The translations under genes and the position numbers were made by a program. This document shows positions 35,989 to 44,522 of a stretch of DNA of 64,000 nucleotides, in pieces. Every line of letters begins with the position of its first letter. The first letter of the stretch is position 1. Under the pieces are notes generated by a model that made no database searches, was not told the origin of the DNA, and was given only the letters and a program-made list of their open reading frames with translations. This DNA is from Pseudomonas fluorescens (GTDB lineage: Bacteria; Pseudomonadota; Gammaproteobacteria; Pseudomonadales; Pseudomonadaceae): positions 4,898,001-4,962,000 of the forward strand of contig NZ_CP038438.1 of the NCBI RefSeq assembly GCF_004683905.1. The letters are read 5' to 3'.

Positions 35989-36480
35989 TCATTCGACGGC
36001 GGACGCTTCAATCTTGTCCAGGCGCGGCGCCTTGCCATTGCAACGACGCTGATCCTGACGCTGGGCCACTTCCTGCACCTCACGGCGAGTTACGAGGTCG
36101 GCCAAGCTGATACCGCTGAGAAATTCGTGAATCTGCAGGCTCAGGTCGCACCACAGGTGATGAGTCAGGCAGGTGTCGCCGGAATGGCAGTCGCCCTGGC
36201 CCTGGCACTTTGTAGCATCGACCGATTCGTTGACCGCATCGATCACCTGAGCCACCTGGATGCCCTGCATGTCGCGCGACAGCTGGTAACCACCGCCTGG
36301 ACCGCGAACACTGGAAACCAGGTTACTGCGGCGCAGCTTGGCGAAAAGCTGTTCGAGATAGGACAGGGAGATGCCTTGGCGCTCGGAGATATCGGCCAGG
36401 GACACCGGCCCGTGCTGCGCGTGCAACGCCAGGTCAAGCATGGCGGTCACGGCGTATCGGCCTTTTGTAGTCAGTCGCAT
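35989..36480 (-). CDS. iscR: Fe-S-responsive regulator IscR
   Basis: 163 residues from the ATG at 36480 (a TTG two codons earlier is less likely). An Rrf2-family repressor with an N-terminal winged helix (RLTTKGRYAVTAMLDLAL, SYLEQLFAKLRRSNLV). The cluster-binding cysteines lie in KCQGQGDCHSGDTCLTHHLW. With a cluster bound it represses its own operon. A matching type 1 operator overlaps the promoter just upstream. Confidence 0.98.
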   Translation of the reverse strand: MRLTTKGRYAVTAMLDLALHAQHGPVSLADISERQGISLSYLEQLFAKLRRSNLVSSVRGPGGGYQLSRDMQGIQVAQVIDAVNESVDATKCQGQGDCHSGDTCLTHHLWCDLSLQIHEFLSGISLADLVTRREVQEVAQRQDQRRCNGKAPRLDKIEASAVE

Positions 36481-36512
36481 GGACAATTACCACGGAGTTC
36501 GGAATGGGCGGG

Positions 36513-36546
36513 AGTATGCAATTCCCGAGCATTTAAGTCAACTATA
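36513..36546 (-). promoter_or_regulatory. iscR promoter with IscR type 1 operator
   Basis: On the minus strand TTGACT (36541-36536) and CATACT (36518-36513) are 17 bases apart, a sigma70 promoter. The sequence ATAGTTGACTTAAATG then CTCGGGAAT covers it and matches the known IscR type 1 site of E. coli (ATAGTTGAC...CTCGGG). Auto-repression by holo-IscR follows from this overlap. Confidence 0.8.
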
Positions 36547-36640
36547 AGACCTAGTGCTTTAGTCGGGTTTACCCGCAAAAGAGCGCGCGCATCATAGCAA
36601 AGGCTGGCGGCGTACAGCCAGCGGTACCGCGTTATCGATC

Positions 36641-36705
36641 TTCGCGAGCAAGCCCGCTCCCACAGGGGGGATGCACTCCAATGTGGGAGCGGGCTTGCTC
36701 GCGAA
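36641..36705. repeat. REP pair (GCGGGCTTGCTCGCGAA family)
   Basis: TTCGCGAGCAAGCCCGCTCC at 36641 is inverted against an arm ending GCTCGCGAA at 36705. It lies between the isc promoter region and the 3' end of cysE. Confidence 0.9.
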
Positions 36706-36720
36706 ACACAGCGCCCCGGT

Positions 36721-37500
36721 TTAGCTGGCCTGGCTCTGATCCTTGCCCTTCACGCAAGCGAAATCTTCTTCGCGCAGCTCAGGCAGATCTTTCGCACAGT
36801 AATTACTGCCCAGATCCTTCAGCGCGCCGCACATCCCCTCCAGCCGCCCGTCCACCGCTTGCAGGTGATCGAGCAACTGACCGATGGCACGGGCCACCGG
36901 ATCGGGCATGTCTTCGCTGACACCATAAGCATCGAAGCCGATCTTCTCGGCCATCGCCTTGCGCTTGGCATCCTGCTCTTCATCGGACTTGACGATGATC
37001 CGCCCCGGAATCCCCACCACTGTAGCGCCCGGCGGCACTTCCTTGGTCACTACGGCATTGGAGCCGACTTTCGCGCCAGCCCCCACCGTGAATGGACCGA
37101 GCACTTTGGCACCAGCACCCACGACAACCCCATCACCCAGCGTCGGGTGGCGCTTACCCTTGTTCCAACTGGTGCCGCCGAGGGTCACGCCCTGATAAAT
37201 GGTCACGTCATCGCCGATCTCGGCGGTTTCACCAATGACGATGCCCATGCCGTGATCGATGAAGAAACGCCGTCCGACCTTGGCACCCGGATGAATCTCG
37301 ATCCCGGTCAGCCAGCGACCGAAGTTCGACACCAGCCGCGCCAGCCATTTCAGCTCGTTGCGCCACAGCATCCCGGCCAACCGATGAATCCAGATCGCGT
37401 GCATACCGGGGTAGCAGGTCAGGACTTCAAAAGCGTTACGCGCCGCCGGGTCTCGATGGAATACGCTCTGGATATCTTCACGCAAACGCTCAAACATCAT
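36721..37500 (-). CDS. cysE: serine O-acetyltransferase
   Basis: 259 residues (ATG at 37500 or the adjacent one at 37497). It acetylates serine with acetyl-CoA, the first step in cysteine synthesis. The N-terminal helical part (FERLREDIQSVFHRDPAARN) is followed by a left-handed beta-helix of hexapeptide repeats (IHPGAKVGRRFFIDHGMGIVIGE, GAGAKVLGPFTVGAGAKVGSNAVV). The start directly abuts the trmJ stop. Cysteine supply next to the isc operon is a common gene order in this group. Confidence 0.96.
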   Translation of the reverse strand: MMFERLREDIQSVFHRDPAARNAFEVLTCYPGMHAIWIHRLAGMLWRNELKWLARLVSNFGRWLTGIEIHPGAKVGRRFFIDHGMGIVIGETAEIGDDVTIYQGVTLGGTSWNKGKRHPTLGDGVVVGAGAKVLGPFTVGAGAKVGSNAVVTKEVPPGATVVGIPGRIIVKSDEEQDAKRKAMAEKIGFDAYGVSEDMPDPVARAIGQLLDHLQAVDGRLEGMCGALKDLGSNYCAKDLPELREEDFACVKGKDQSQAS

Positions 37501-38271
37501 TCAGTCCTTCCGCTTAAGAAGCTCACCACGGGCCGCTTTTTGGGTTTCCGTGAGGATGCCACGCAAAATATTCATTTCCGCCCGGCTGACCGAGCTGCGT
37601 CCGTACAATCGGCGCAGGCGCGCCATCAAGTGCCTTGGCTTTTCCGGGTCGAGGAATTCGATGGCAACCAGCGTCTGCTCCAGATGCTCGTAAAAGCGCT
37701 CCAGCTCATCCATGGTCGCGAGTTCGGCGCTTTTCACCGAAGCCACTTCTTCTTTCTCGATCTTGGTCGGCTGCCCTTGAGCGGCCAGCCAGGCCATGCG
37801 CACTTCGTAGCTCAACACCTGCACCGCCGCCCCGAGGTTCAACGAGCTGAACTCAGGATCGGAGGGGATGTGCACGTGAAAGTGACATCGCTGCAGCTCC
37901 TCGTTGGTCAGGCCGGAGTCTTCACGACCGAACACCAACGCGATTTGTGCGCCCTGCCCCGCTTCCTCGACCACTTTGCTCCCGCATTCGCGGGGATCGA
38001 GCAGCGGCCAGGGAATGCGCCGGTCACGGGCGCTGGTGCCGAGCACCAGATTGCAGCCGACCAAAGCGTCTTCCAGAGTGGCGACGACTTGGGCGTTTTC
38101 AAGAATGTCACCGGCACCGGAAGCACGCGCATCGGCTTCGTGGTGCGGAAACAACCGCGGTTCGACCAGCACCAGCCGCGACAGACCCATGTTTTTCATG
38201 GCGCGCGCGGCCCCGCCGATGTTGCCGGGGTGGCTGGTATTGACCAGGACGACACGAATGTTCTGCAGCAA
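37501..38271 (-). CDS. trmJ: tRNA (cytidine/uridine-2'-O-) methyltransferase TrmJ
   Basis: 256 residues. A SPOUT methyltransferase that modifies position 32 of several tRNAs. N-terminal VLVNTSHPGNIGGAARAMKNMGL and the knot segment ALVFGREDSGLTNEELQRCHFHVHIP are the family signatures. The C-terminal region is helical and Arg-rich. Divergent from suhB, about 145 bases away. Confidence 0.96.
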   Translation of the reverse strand: MLQNIRVVLVNTSHPGNIGGAARAMKNMGLSRLVLVEPRLFPHHEADARASGAGDILENAQVVATLEDALVGCNLVLGTSARDRRIPWPLLDPRECGSKVVEEAGQGAQIALVFGREDSGLTNEELQRCHFHVHIPSDPEFSSLNLGAAVQVLSYEVRMAWLAAQGQPTKIEKEEVASVKSAELATMDELERFYEHLEQTLVAIEFLDPEKPRHLMARLRRLYGRSSVSRAEMNILRGILTETQKAARGELLKRKD

Positions 38272-38352
38272 GGGAGGCGCTCTCGGACACAGGAAAGGGG
38301 TGCAAATCTTACAGAACAGCCTACCGTTAAGCTATGAAAGCGAACAGCGACC

Positions 38353-38380
38353 TTCACCTGAAGAAAAGTTCTGATAGAAT
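38353..38380 (+). promoter_or_regulatory. possible sigma70 promoter of suhB
   Basis: TTCACC (38353-38358) and TAGAAT (38375-38380) are 16 bases apart, about 36 bases before the suhB ATG. The -10 is close to consensus; the -35 is moderate. Confidence 0.4.
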
Positions 38381-38416
38381 GCGCGGCTTTCTTTAACAAC
38401 CTTAGGTGACACATCC

Positions 38417-39235
38417 ATGCAGCCCATGCTGAATATCGCGCTGCGCGCCGCCCGCAGCGCCAGTGAACTGATCTTCCGCTCCATCGAGCGCCTGGATACC
38501 ATCAAGGTCGACGAAAAAGACGCCAAGGATTATGTATCCGAGGTCGATCGCGCCGCCGAACAGAAAATCATCGATGCTCTGCGCAAGGCTTACCCGAATC
38601 ACTCGATCCAGGGTGAAGAGACCGGCATGCATGTCGGTAACGGCATCGAAGGCGAAGAGTACCTGTGGATCATCGATCCACTGGACGGCACCACCAACTT
38701 CCTGCGTGGCATTCCTCACTTTGCTGTCAGCATTGCCTGCAAATACCGTGGTCGCCTGGAACACGCAGTGGTTCTGGACCCGGTTCGCCAGGAAGAATTC
38801 ACCGCCAGCCGTGGTCGCGGCGCTCAACTGAACGGTCGTCGTCTGCGCGTCAGCGGTCGCACCAGCCTCGACGGCGCTCTGCTGGGCACTGGCTTCCCGT
38901 TCCGTGACGACCAGATGGACAACCTCGACAACTACCTGGGCATGTTCCGCGCCCTGGTTGGCCAGACTGCCGGCATCCGCCGCGCCGGCTCCGCCAGCCT
39001 GGACCTGGCCTACGTGGCTGCCGGTCGTTTCGACGCGTTCTGGGAATCGGGTCTGTCCGAGTGGGACATGGCTGCCGGCGCCCTGCTGATTCAAGAAGCT
39101 GGCGGCTTGGTGAGCGACTTCACCGGCGGTCACGATTTCCTTGAAAAAGGCCACATCGTTGCCGGTAACACCAAATGCTTCAAGGCAGTACTGACGGCGA
39201 TCCAGCCGCACCTGCCGGCTTCGCTGAAGCGCTAA
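38417..39235 (+). CDS. suhB: inositol-1-monophosphatase SuhB
   Basis: 272 residues. A Mg-dependent monophosphatase fold with GEE (SIQGEETGMHVG), IIDPLDGTTNFLRG and the C-terminal WDMAAGALLIQEAGG, which hold the metal ligands. Beyond phosphatase activity, SuhB joins rRNA antitermination complexes and affects virulence gene expression in Pseudomonas. It is transcribed alone, with an intrinsic terminator 16 bases after its stop. Confidence 0.97.
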   Translation: MQPMLNIALRAARSASELIFRSIERLDTIKVDEKDAKDYVSEVDRAAEQKIIDALRKAYPNHSIQGEETGMHVGNGIEGEEYLWIIDPLDGTTNFLRGIPHFAVSIACKYRGRLEHAVVLDPVRQEEFTASRGRGAQLNGRRLRVSGRTSLDGALLGTGFPFRDDQMDNLDNYLGMFRALVGQTAGIRRAGSASLDLAYVAAGRFDAFWESGLSEWDMAAGALLIQEAGGLVSDFTGGHDFLEKGHIVAGNTKCFKAVLTAIQPHLPASLKR

Positions 39236-39251
39236 GCTTCCCGCGAAACGC

Positions 39252-39280
39252 AAAAAGCACCCTTCGGGGTGCTTTTTTTA
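39252..39280 (+). terminator. intrinsic terminator of suhB
   Basis: AAAAAGCACCC pairs with GGGTGCTTTTT around a TTCG tetraloop and is followed by T7. Confidence 0.95.
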
Positions 39281-39312
39281 TGCCTGCGATTTCAGCCTCC
39301 ACTCGAATCCAC

Positions 39313-39402
39313 TGTGGGAGCGGGCTTGCTCGCGAAGGCGGCGCGTCAGCCAACATTAATTCTGGATGGTAGACCGCATTCGCGAGCAAGCCCGCTCCCA
39401 CA
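39313..39402. repeat. REP pair (GCGGGCTTGCTCGCGAA family)
   Basis: TGTGGGAGCGGGCTTGCTCG at 39313 is inverted against CGCGAGCAAGCCCGCTCC ending by 39402. The arms are about 42 bases apart, between two terminators of convergent genes. Confidence 0.9.
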
Positions 39403-39434
39403 GGGTCTTTGTGGTGAGGCTTGAATGGCAGGCA

Positions 39435-39466
39435 CAAAAAAGCACCCCGCAGGGTGCTCTTTTTTA
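39435..39466. terminator. terminator of the glycine-zipper gene
   Basis: AAAAAAGCACCC pairs with AGGGTGCTCTTTTTT around a CGC loop. T-runs occur on both strands. On the minus strand it follows the glycine-zipper gene by 14 bases. Confidence 0.88.
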
Positions 39467-39479
39467 AACGATCAGACGG

Positions 39480-40028
39480 TTATTGAGCCGGCTGATTCTG
39501 CGACAGAATCAACTTACCTTCCTTGTCCACCGGAATCTGGTTGCCCGGATCACGGTCCATCCGCACTTTGCCTTCCTTGCCATCCAGCGAATAACGCACG
39601 TCGTAACCGACAACCTTGTCGCTGATGTCATTCACGGTGTTACAGCGAGTCTGGGTGGTGGTGTAGGTATCGCGGTTCTGCATGCCTTCCTGCACCTTGT
39701 TACCGGCATAACCGCCACCGACCGCGCCAGCGACCGTGGCAATCTTCTTGCCGGTACCGCCGCCGATCTGGTTACCCAGCAAACCACCCGCTACCGCACC
39801 AATCGCGGTACCGAGGATCTGGTGTTGATCCTTGACCGGCGCCTGGCGGGTTACAGCAACATCCTTGCACACTTCACGTGGAGTCTTGATCTGTGTTTTG
39901 ACCGGCTCAACGGCCAGCACTTGCGCATACTCAGGGCCGCTTTTAACCAGGCTGTAGGTGGCAACAGCACCCCCGGCAGTCACACCGACAGCACCCAATA
40001 CCGCACCAACCAGCAACGACTTGTTCAC
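39480..40028 (-). CDS. glycine-zipper 2TM-domain envelope protein
   Basis: 182 residues. The N-terminal hydrophobic stretch MNKSLLVGAVLGAVGVTAGGAVATYSL has no lipobox and may stay as an anchor. Two glycine-zipper segments follow at about 73-112 (GTAIGAVAGGLLGNQIGGGTG, VAGAVGGGYAGNKVQEGMQ), the SlyB/RcpA-like 2TM motif. The C-terminal domain has one cysteine (TRCNTVND), and another lies before the zipper (REVCKD). Such proteins sit in the envelope and relate to stress or membrane stability. The exact role is unknown. It has its own terminator on each side. Confidence 0.85.
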   Translation of the reverse strand: MNKSLLVGAVLGAVGVTAGGAVATYSLVKSGPEYAQVLAVEPVKTQIKTPREVCKDVAVTRQAPVKDQHQILGTAIGAVAGGLLGNQIGGGTGKKIATVAGAVGGGYAGNKVQEGMQNRDTYTTTQTRCNTVNDISDKVVGYDVRYSLDGKEGKVRMDRDPGNQIPVDKEGKLILSQNQPAQ

Positions 40029-40087
40029 ATGAACCTCCTGACCATCACATACGGGACGCGCCCGCGCTTCTCCCAGCCTTGGAGCAT

Positions 40088-40120
40088 AAAAAAAGGCGCG
40101 AGTTCAACTCGCGCCTTTTT
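40088..40120 (-). terminator. terminator of the secDF operon
   Basis: AAAAAGGCGCGAGTT pairs with AACTCGCGCCTTTTT around a very short loop. It lies 30 bases beyond the secF stop on the minus strand. Confidence 0.92.
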
Positions 40121-40149
40121 CGGGCTGACAACCGGTGAAGCGATGGCCG

Positions 40150-41064
40150 TTATGGACGGTCGTCGACTTCCTTCTCGGTGTTGGCCGGAGGAATCAGATC
40201 CTCGGTGCTCAGGTTCAGCCAGATCAGCACCACGTTCGCGATGTAGATCGACGAGTAGGTACCCGCCAGAACACCGATGAACAGCGCGATGGAGAAGCCG
40301 AACAGGTTGTCGCCACCGAAGAACAGCAGCGCAGCGATCGCCAGCAAGGTGGAGATCGACGTTGCCATAGTCCGCAGCAGGGTCTGAGTGGTCGAGATGT
40401 TGATGTTCTCGATCAGCGAAGCCTTGCGCAGCACACGGAAGTTCTCACGAACCCGGTCGAACACGACGATGGTGTCGTTCAGCGAGTAACCGATGATCGC
40501 CAGTACCGCAGCCAGCACCGTCAGGTCGAAGGTGATCTGGAAGAACGACAGGATACCGACAGTCACGATCACGTCGTGAATCAGCGAAACGATGGCGCCG
40601 ACCGCGAATTTCCACTGAAAGCGGAAAGCCAGGTAGATCAGGATGCCGCCGAGCGCCAGCAGCATGCCGAGGCCGCCCTGGTCGCGCAGTTCTTCACCGA
40701 CCTGCGGGCCGACGAACTCGACACGCTTGACCGTCGCCGGGTTGTCGCCGCCGACTTTCTGCAAAGCCTCGGCTACCTGATGACCCAACTGCGGGTCTTC
40801 GCCTGGCATACGTACGAGCAAGTCGGTGGTTGCACCAAAGCTCTGCACGATGGCTTCGTGATAACCGGAAGTCACCAGCTCTTCACGCACTTTGGTGACG
40901 TCGGCCGGACGCTCGTAGGTCAGCTCGATGAGCGTACCGCCGGTGAAGTCCAGGCCCCAGTTCATGCCCTTGTGGACGACGCTGAAAATAGCCAGCAACG
41001 TGAGAAACACTGTGACGCCGAACGCGAAGTTGCGAACGCCCATGAAGTTGATTGTACGTAACAT
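40150..41064 (-). CDS. secF: protein translocase subunit SecF
   Basis: 304 residues with six membrane segments and one periplasmic loop. MGVRNFAFGVTVFLTLLAIFSVV begins the first segment. DFTGGTLIELTYERP and the NDTIVVFDRVREN region are family signatures. Works with SecD to use the proton gradient late in protein export. It starts 9 bases after secD. Confidence 0.98.
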   Translation of the reverse strand: MLRTINFMGVRNFAFGVTVFLTLLAIFSVVHKGMNWGLDFTGGTLIELTYERPADVTKVREELVTSGYHEAIVQSFGATTDLLVRMPGEDPQLGHQVAEALQKVGGDNPATVKRVEFVGPQVGEELRDQGGLGMLLALGGILIYLAFRFQWKFAVGAIVSLIHDVIVTVGILSFFQITFDLTVLAAVLAIIGYSLNDTIVVFDRVRENFRVLRKASLIENINISTTQTLLRTMATSISTLLAIAALLFFGGDNLFGFSIALFIGVLAGTYSSIYIANVVLIWLNLSTEDLIPPANTEKEVDDRP

Positions 41065-41073
41065 GGCAGCCCC

Positions 41074-42945
41074 TTAAATCCACAACTTCTTGAAGTCACG
41101 TCCGCCGAAGATCAGGTTGACCATTGCGCGGGTCACCATGATGGCCGTGAACATCGAGGTAAAGATCCCGAGGGACATGGTCACTGCGAAGCCCTTCACC
41201 GGGCCGGTGCCCATGGCGAAGAGGATGCCGCCGACCAGCAGAGTGGTCAGGTTGGCGTCGAGAATCGCGGTGAATGCCCGGCCGAAGCCTTCGTTGATTG
41301 CACGCTGCACGGTCATGCCGGCGGCGATCTCTTCACGGATCCGCGAGAAGATCAGCACGTTGGCGTCGACCGCCATACCCATGGTCAGGACGATACCGGC
41401 GATACCCGGCAGGGTCAGCGTTGCACCCAGCAGCGACATCAGCGCCAGCAGCAGCACCATGTTCACCGCCAGCGCGACCGTGGCGATCAAACCGAAGAAG
41501 CGGTAGATGGCGATGATGAACAGCGAGACGAACAGCATGCCCCACAACGATGCATCGATACCTTTGGTGATGTTGTCAGCACCCAGGCTCGGACCGATTG
41601 TGCGCTCTTCAGCGAAGTACATCGGCGCGGCCAGACCACCGGCACGCAGCAGCAGCGCCAGCTCGGACGATTCACCCTGGCCGTTCAGGCCGGTGATGCG
41701 GAACTGCGCACCCAGCGGCGACTGAATGGTCGCCAGGCTGATGATCTTCTTCTCTTCCTTGAAGGTCTGAACCGGCACGTCTTTCTCGACGCCGTCGACA
41801 ACCTGCTTGACGTAGGTGGTCACCGGACGCTGTTCGATGAAGATCACCGCCATGCTGCGGCCCACGTTCGAACGGGTCGCGCGGCTCATCAGCTCGCCAC
41901 CGTGGCCATCCAGACGGATGTTCACTTCAGGTGTGCCGTGCTCGCCGAAACCAGCCTTGGCGTCAGTTACCTGGTCACCGGTGATGATCAGGCCACGCTC
42001 GATCTGCGCAGGAGGACGCTTACCTTCACGGAACTCGAAAGTTTCGGAAGTGGCTTTCGAAGCACCCGGCTCTGCAGCCAGACGGAACTCGAGGTTGGCC
42101 GTCTTGCCGAGAATACGTTTGGCTTCGGCAGTGTCCTGCACGCCCGGCAGCTCAACCACGATGCGGTTGGCGCCCTGACGCTGAACGATCGGTTCGGCAA
42201 CACCCAGCTCGTTGACGCGGTTACGTACCGTGGTCAAGTTCTGCTTGATGGAGTATTCACGGATTTCCGCCAGCTTGGCCGGGGTCATCGCCAGACGCAG
42301 CACCGGTTGACCGTTGAGGTCGGCCGGAACAATGTCGAAATCGTTGAAGTTCTTGCGGATCAGCGCACGGGCCTGTTCGCGGGAGTCAGCATCGCTGAAG
42401 CCCAACTGAATGGCGCCGCCCAGTTGTGGCAGGCTGCGATAGCGCAGCTTCTCTTTGCGCAGCAAGCTCTTGACGTCGCCTTCGTAGACTTTCAGGCGGG
42501 CGTCGAGGGCTTTGTCCATGTCCACTTCCAGCAGGAAGTGCACACCACCGGACAAGTCCAGACCCAGCTTCATCGGGTGCGCGCCGAGGTTGCGCAGCCA
42601 TTGCGGGGTGGTCTGTGCCAGGTTCAGTGCGACGACGTAGTCATCACCCAATGCCTTGCGCACAACGTCCTTGGCCGGCAGCTGGTCTTCAGCCTTGGTC
42701 AGACGGATCAGACCGCCCTTGCCGTTGGCGGCCAGCGAAGCTGCCTTGACGTTGATCCCGGACTCACGCAGCGCGGTGCTGACGCGATCCAGATCGGCCT
42801 GATTGACCTGCAGTGCCGTGCTGGCGCCGCTGATCTGAATGGCCGGGTCATCAGGGTATAGATTGGGAGCGGAATAAATCAGACCGACCGCCAGCACCGC
42901 CAGGATCAGAATGTATTTCCACAGAGGATATTTGTTCAGCATCAC
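41074..42945 (-). CDS. secD: protein translocase subunit SecD
   Basis: 623 residues (ATG at 42945 or the next codon). MLNKYPLWKYILILAVLAVGLIYSAPNLYPDDPA starts the first membrane segment. The long periplasmic domain contains GLDLSGGVHFLLEVD and VVELPGVQDTAEAKRILGKTA. Five C-terminal membrane segments follow, with GMAVDANVLIFSRIREE, which carries the conserved Asp/Arg of the RND fold. Part of queA-tgt-yajC-secD-secF. Confidence 0.98.
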   Translation of the reverse strand: MMLNKYPLWKYILILAVLAVGLIYSAPNLYPDDPAIQISGASTALQVNQADLDRVSTALRESGINVKAASLAANGKGGLIRLTKAEDQLPAKDVVRKALGDDYVVALNLAQTTPQWLRNLGAHPMKLGLDLSGGVHFLLEVDMDKALDARLKVYEGDVKSLLRKEKLRYRSLPQLGGAIQLGFSDADSREQARALIRKNFNDFDIVPADLNGQPVLRLAMTPAKLAEIREYSIKQNLTTVRNRVNELGVAEPIVQRQGANRIVVELPGVQDTAEAKRILGKTANLEFRLAAEPGASKATSETFEFREGKRPPAQIERGLIITGDQVTDAKAGFGEHGTPEVNIRLDGHGGELMSRATRSNVGRSMAVIFIEQRPVTTYVKQVVDGVEKDVPVQTFKEEKKIISLATIQSPLGAQFRITGLNGQGESSELALLLRAGGLAAPMYFAEERTIGPSLGADNITKGIDASLWGMLFVSLFIIAIYRFFGLIATVALAVNMVLLLALMSLLGATLTLPGIAGIVLTMGMAVDANVLIFSRIREEIAAGMTVQRAINEGFGRAFTAILDANLTTLLVGGILFAMGTGPVKGFAVTMSLGIFTSMFTAIMVTRAMVNLIFGGRDFKKLWI

Positions 42946-43006
42946 GCCGCCCGTTATGAACGCGGGGCGCCTTGCGCGCCCCGTCGATTGAGTAGAAGTT
43001 GGAACC

Positions 43007-43345
43007 TTAGATCGCTTTCAGCGTGCCTTTTGGCAGCGTGGCGGCGATGGCGCCCTTCTGGAACTTCATTTCCACGGTGTCGGAAACTTCCAGAACCACG
43101 AAGTCATCGGCCACTTTGGTGATCTTGCCGGCGATGCCGCCGGTGGTGACCACTTCGTCACCCTTCGCAAGGCTGCTCAGCAGGTTCTTCTGCTCTTTGG
43201 CGCGCTTGGCCTGTGGACGCCAGATCATCAGGTAGAAGATGACCAGGAAGCCGACCAGGAAAATCCACTCGAAGCCGCCGCCCATTGGGCCAGCAGCAGC
43301 CGGTGCAGCTGCGTCAGCCATGGCGTTAGAGATAAAAAAGCTCAT
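43007..43345 (-). CDS. yajC: Sec translocon accessory protein YajC
   Basis: 112 residues. One membrane segment (FEWIFLVGFLVIFYLMIWRPQ) is followed by the cytoplasmic KRAKEQKNLLSSLAKGDEVVTTGGIAGKI signature. It associates with SecDF. The N-terminal Ala/Pro-rich stretch is normal for Pseudomonas. Confidence 0.97.
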   Translation of the reverse strand: MSFFISNAMADAAAPAAAGPMGGGFEWIFLVGFLVIFYLMIWRPQAKRAKEQKNLLSSLAKGDEVVTTGGIAGKITKVADDFVVLEVSDTVEMKFQKGAIAATLPKGTLKAI

Positions 43346-43388
43346 TTAGCACTCCAGTTGCAAATGTTGAATCTTGGGGTCAGAAAAC

Positions 43389-44522
43389 TCAGTCCAAAGG
43401 CGGAACGGGGAGCCCGCGTTTGGCGTAGAAGGCATCGACAAAGGCGGCCAATGTACCCTGTTGAATAGCCTCGCGCAAACCAGCCATCAGCACCTGATAA
43501 TGGCGCAAGTTATGGATGGTATTGAGCATGCTGCCGAGCATTTCGCCGCACTTGTCCAGGTGATGCAGATAAGCGCGGGAGAAGTTCTGGCAGGTATAGC
43601 AATCGCAGGTCGGATCCAGCGGCGAATCATCATGGCGATGGAACGCGTTACGGATCTTCAGCACGCCTGTATCAATGAACAGATGCCCATTGCGGGCATT
43701 ACGGGTTGGCATCACGCAATCGAACATGTCCACACCGCGGCGCACACCCTCAACCAGATCTTCCGGTTTGCCAACGCCCATAAGGTAACGAGGTTTGTCA
43801 GCCGGCATCATGCCCGGCAGATAATCCAGCACCTTGATCATCTCGTGCTTCGGCTCGCCCACCGACAGACCGCCAATGGCCAGGCCATCGAAGCCGATCT
43901 TGTCGAGGCCTTCCAGCGAGCGCATGCGCAGATCCTGGTGCATGCCGCCCTGAACGATACCGAACAGCGCCGCGGTGTTTTCGCCATGCGCGTTTTTCGA
44001 GCGCTGGGCCCAACGCAGCGACAGCTCCATCGATACGCGAGCGACATCTTCGTCAGCCGGGTACGGCGTGCACTCGTCGAAGATCATCACGATGTCGGAA
44101 CCCAGATCGCGCTGCACCTGCATCGATTCTTCCGGGCCCATGAACACTTTCGAGCCGTCGACCGGGGAGGCGAAGGTCACGCCCTCCTCCTTGATCTTGC
44201 GCATCGCGCCCAAGCTGAACACCTGGAAACCGCCGGAGTCGGTGAGGATCGGGCCTTTCCACTGCATGAAATCGTGCAGGTCGCCGTGCTCCTTGATCAC
44301 CTCGGTGCCCGGGCGCAGCCACAGGTGGAAGGTATTGCCCAGAATGATTTCCGCGCCAGTGGCGACGATGTCACGCGGCAACATGCCCTTGACCGTGCCA
44401 TAGGTGCCCACCGGCATGAACGCCGGGGTCTCGACGGTGCCACGCGGGAAGGTCAGCCGACCACGACGAGCCTTGCCATCGGTGGCAAGCAGTTCAAAGG
44501 ACATGCGACATTCGCGACTCAT
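43389..44522 (-). CDS. tgt: queuine tRNA-ribosyltransferase
   Basis: 377 residues from the ATG at 44522, supported by GAGGAAA upstream and a 4-base overlap with the queA stop; an internal Met six codons later is the alternative. It swaps guanine 34 for preQ1 in GU(N)-anticodon tRNAs. The nucleophile and substrate loops are in LTDSGGFQVFSLG and FDCVMPTRNARNG. The zinc site is CDCYTCQNFSRAYLHH. QueA acts on its product, so the operon order matches the pathway. Confidence 0.98.
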   Translation of the reverse strand: MSRECRMSFELLATDGKARRGRLTFPRGTVETPAFMPVGTYGTVKGMLPRDIVATGAEIILGNTFHLWLRPGTEVIKEHGDLHDFMQWKGPILTDSGGFQVFSLGAMRKIKEEGVTFASPVDGSKVFMGPEESMQVQRDLGSDIVMIFDECTPYPADEDVARVSMELSLRWAQRSKNAHGENTAALFGIVQGGMHQDLRMRSLEGLDKIGFDGLAIGGLSVGEPKHEMIKVLDYLPGMMPADKPRYLMGVGKPEDLVEGVRRGVDMFDCVMPTRNARNGHLFIDTGVLKIRNAFHRHDDSPLDPTCDCYTCQNFSRAYLHHLDKCGEMLGSMLNTIHNLRHYQVLMAGLREAIQQGTLAAFVDAFYAKRGLPVPPLD

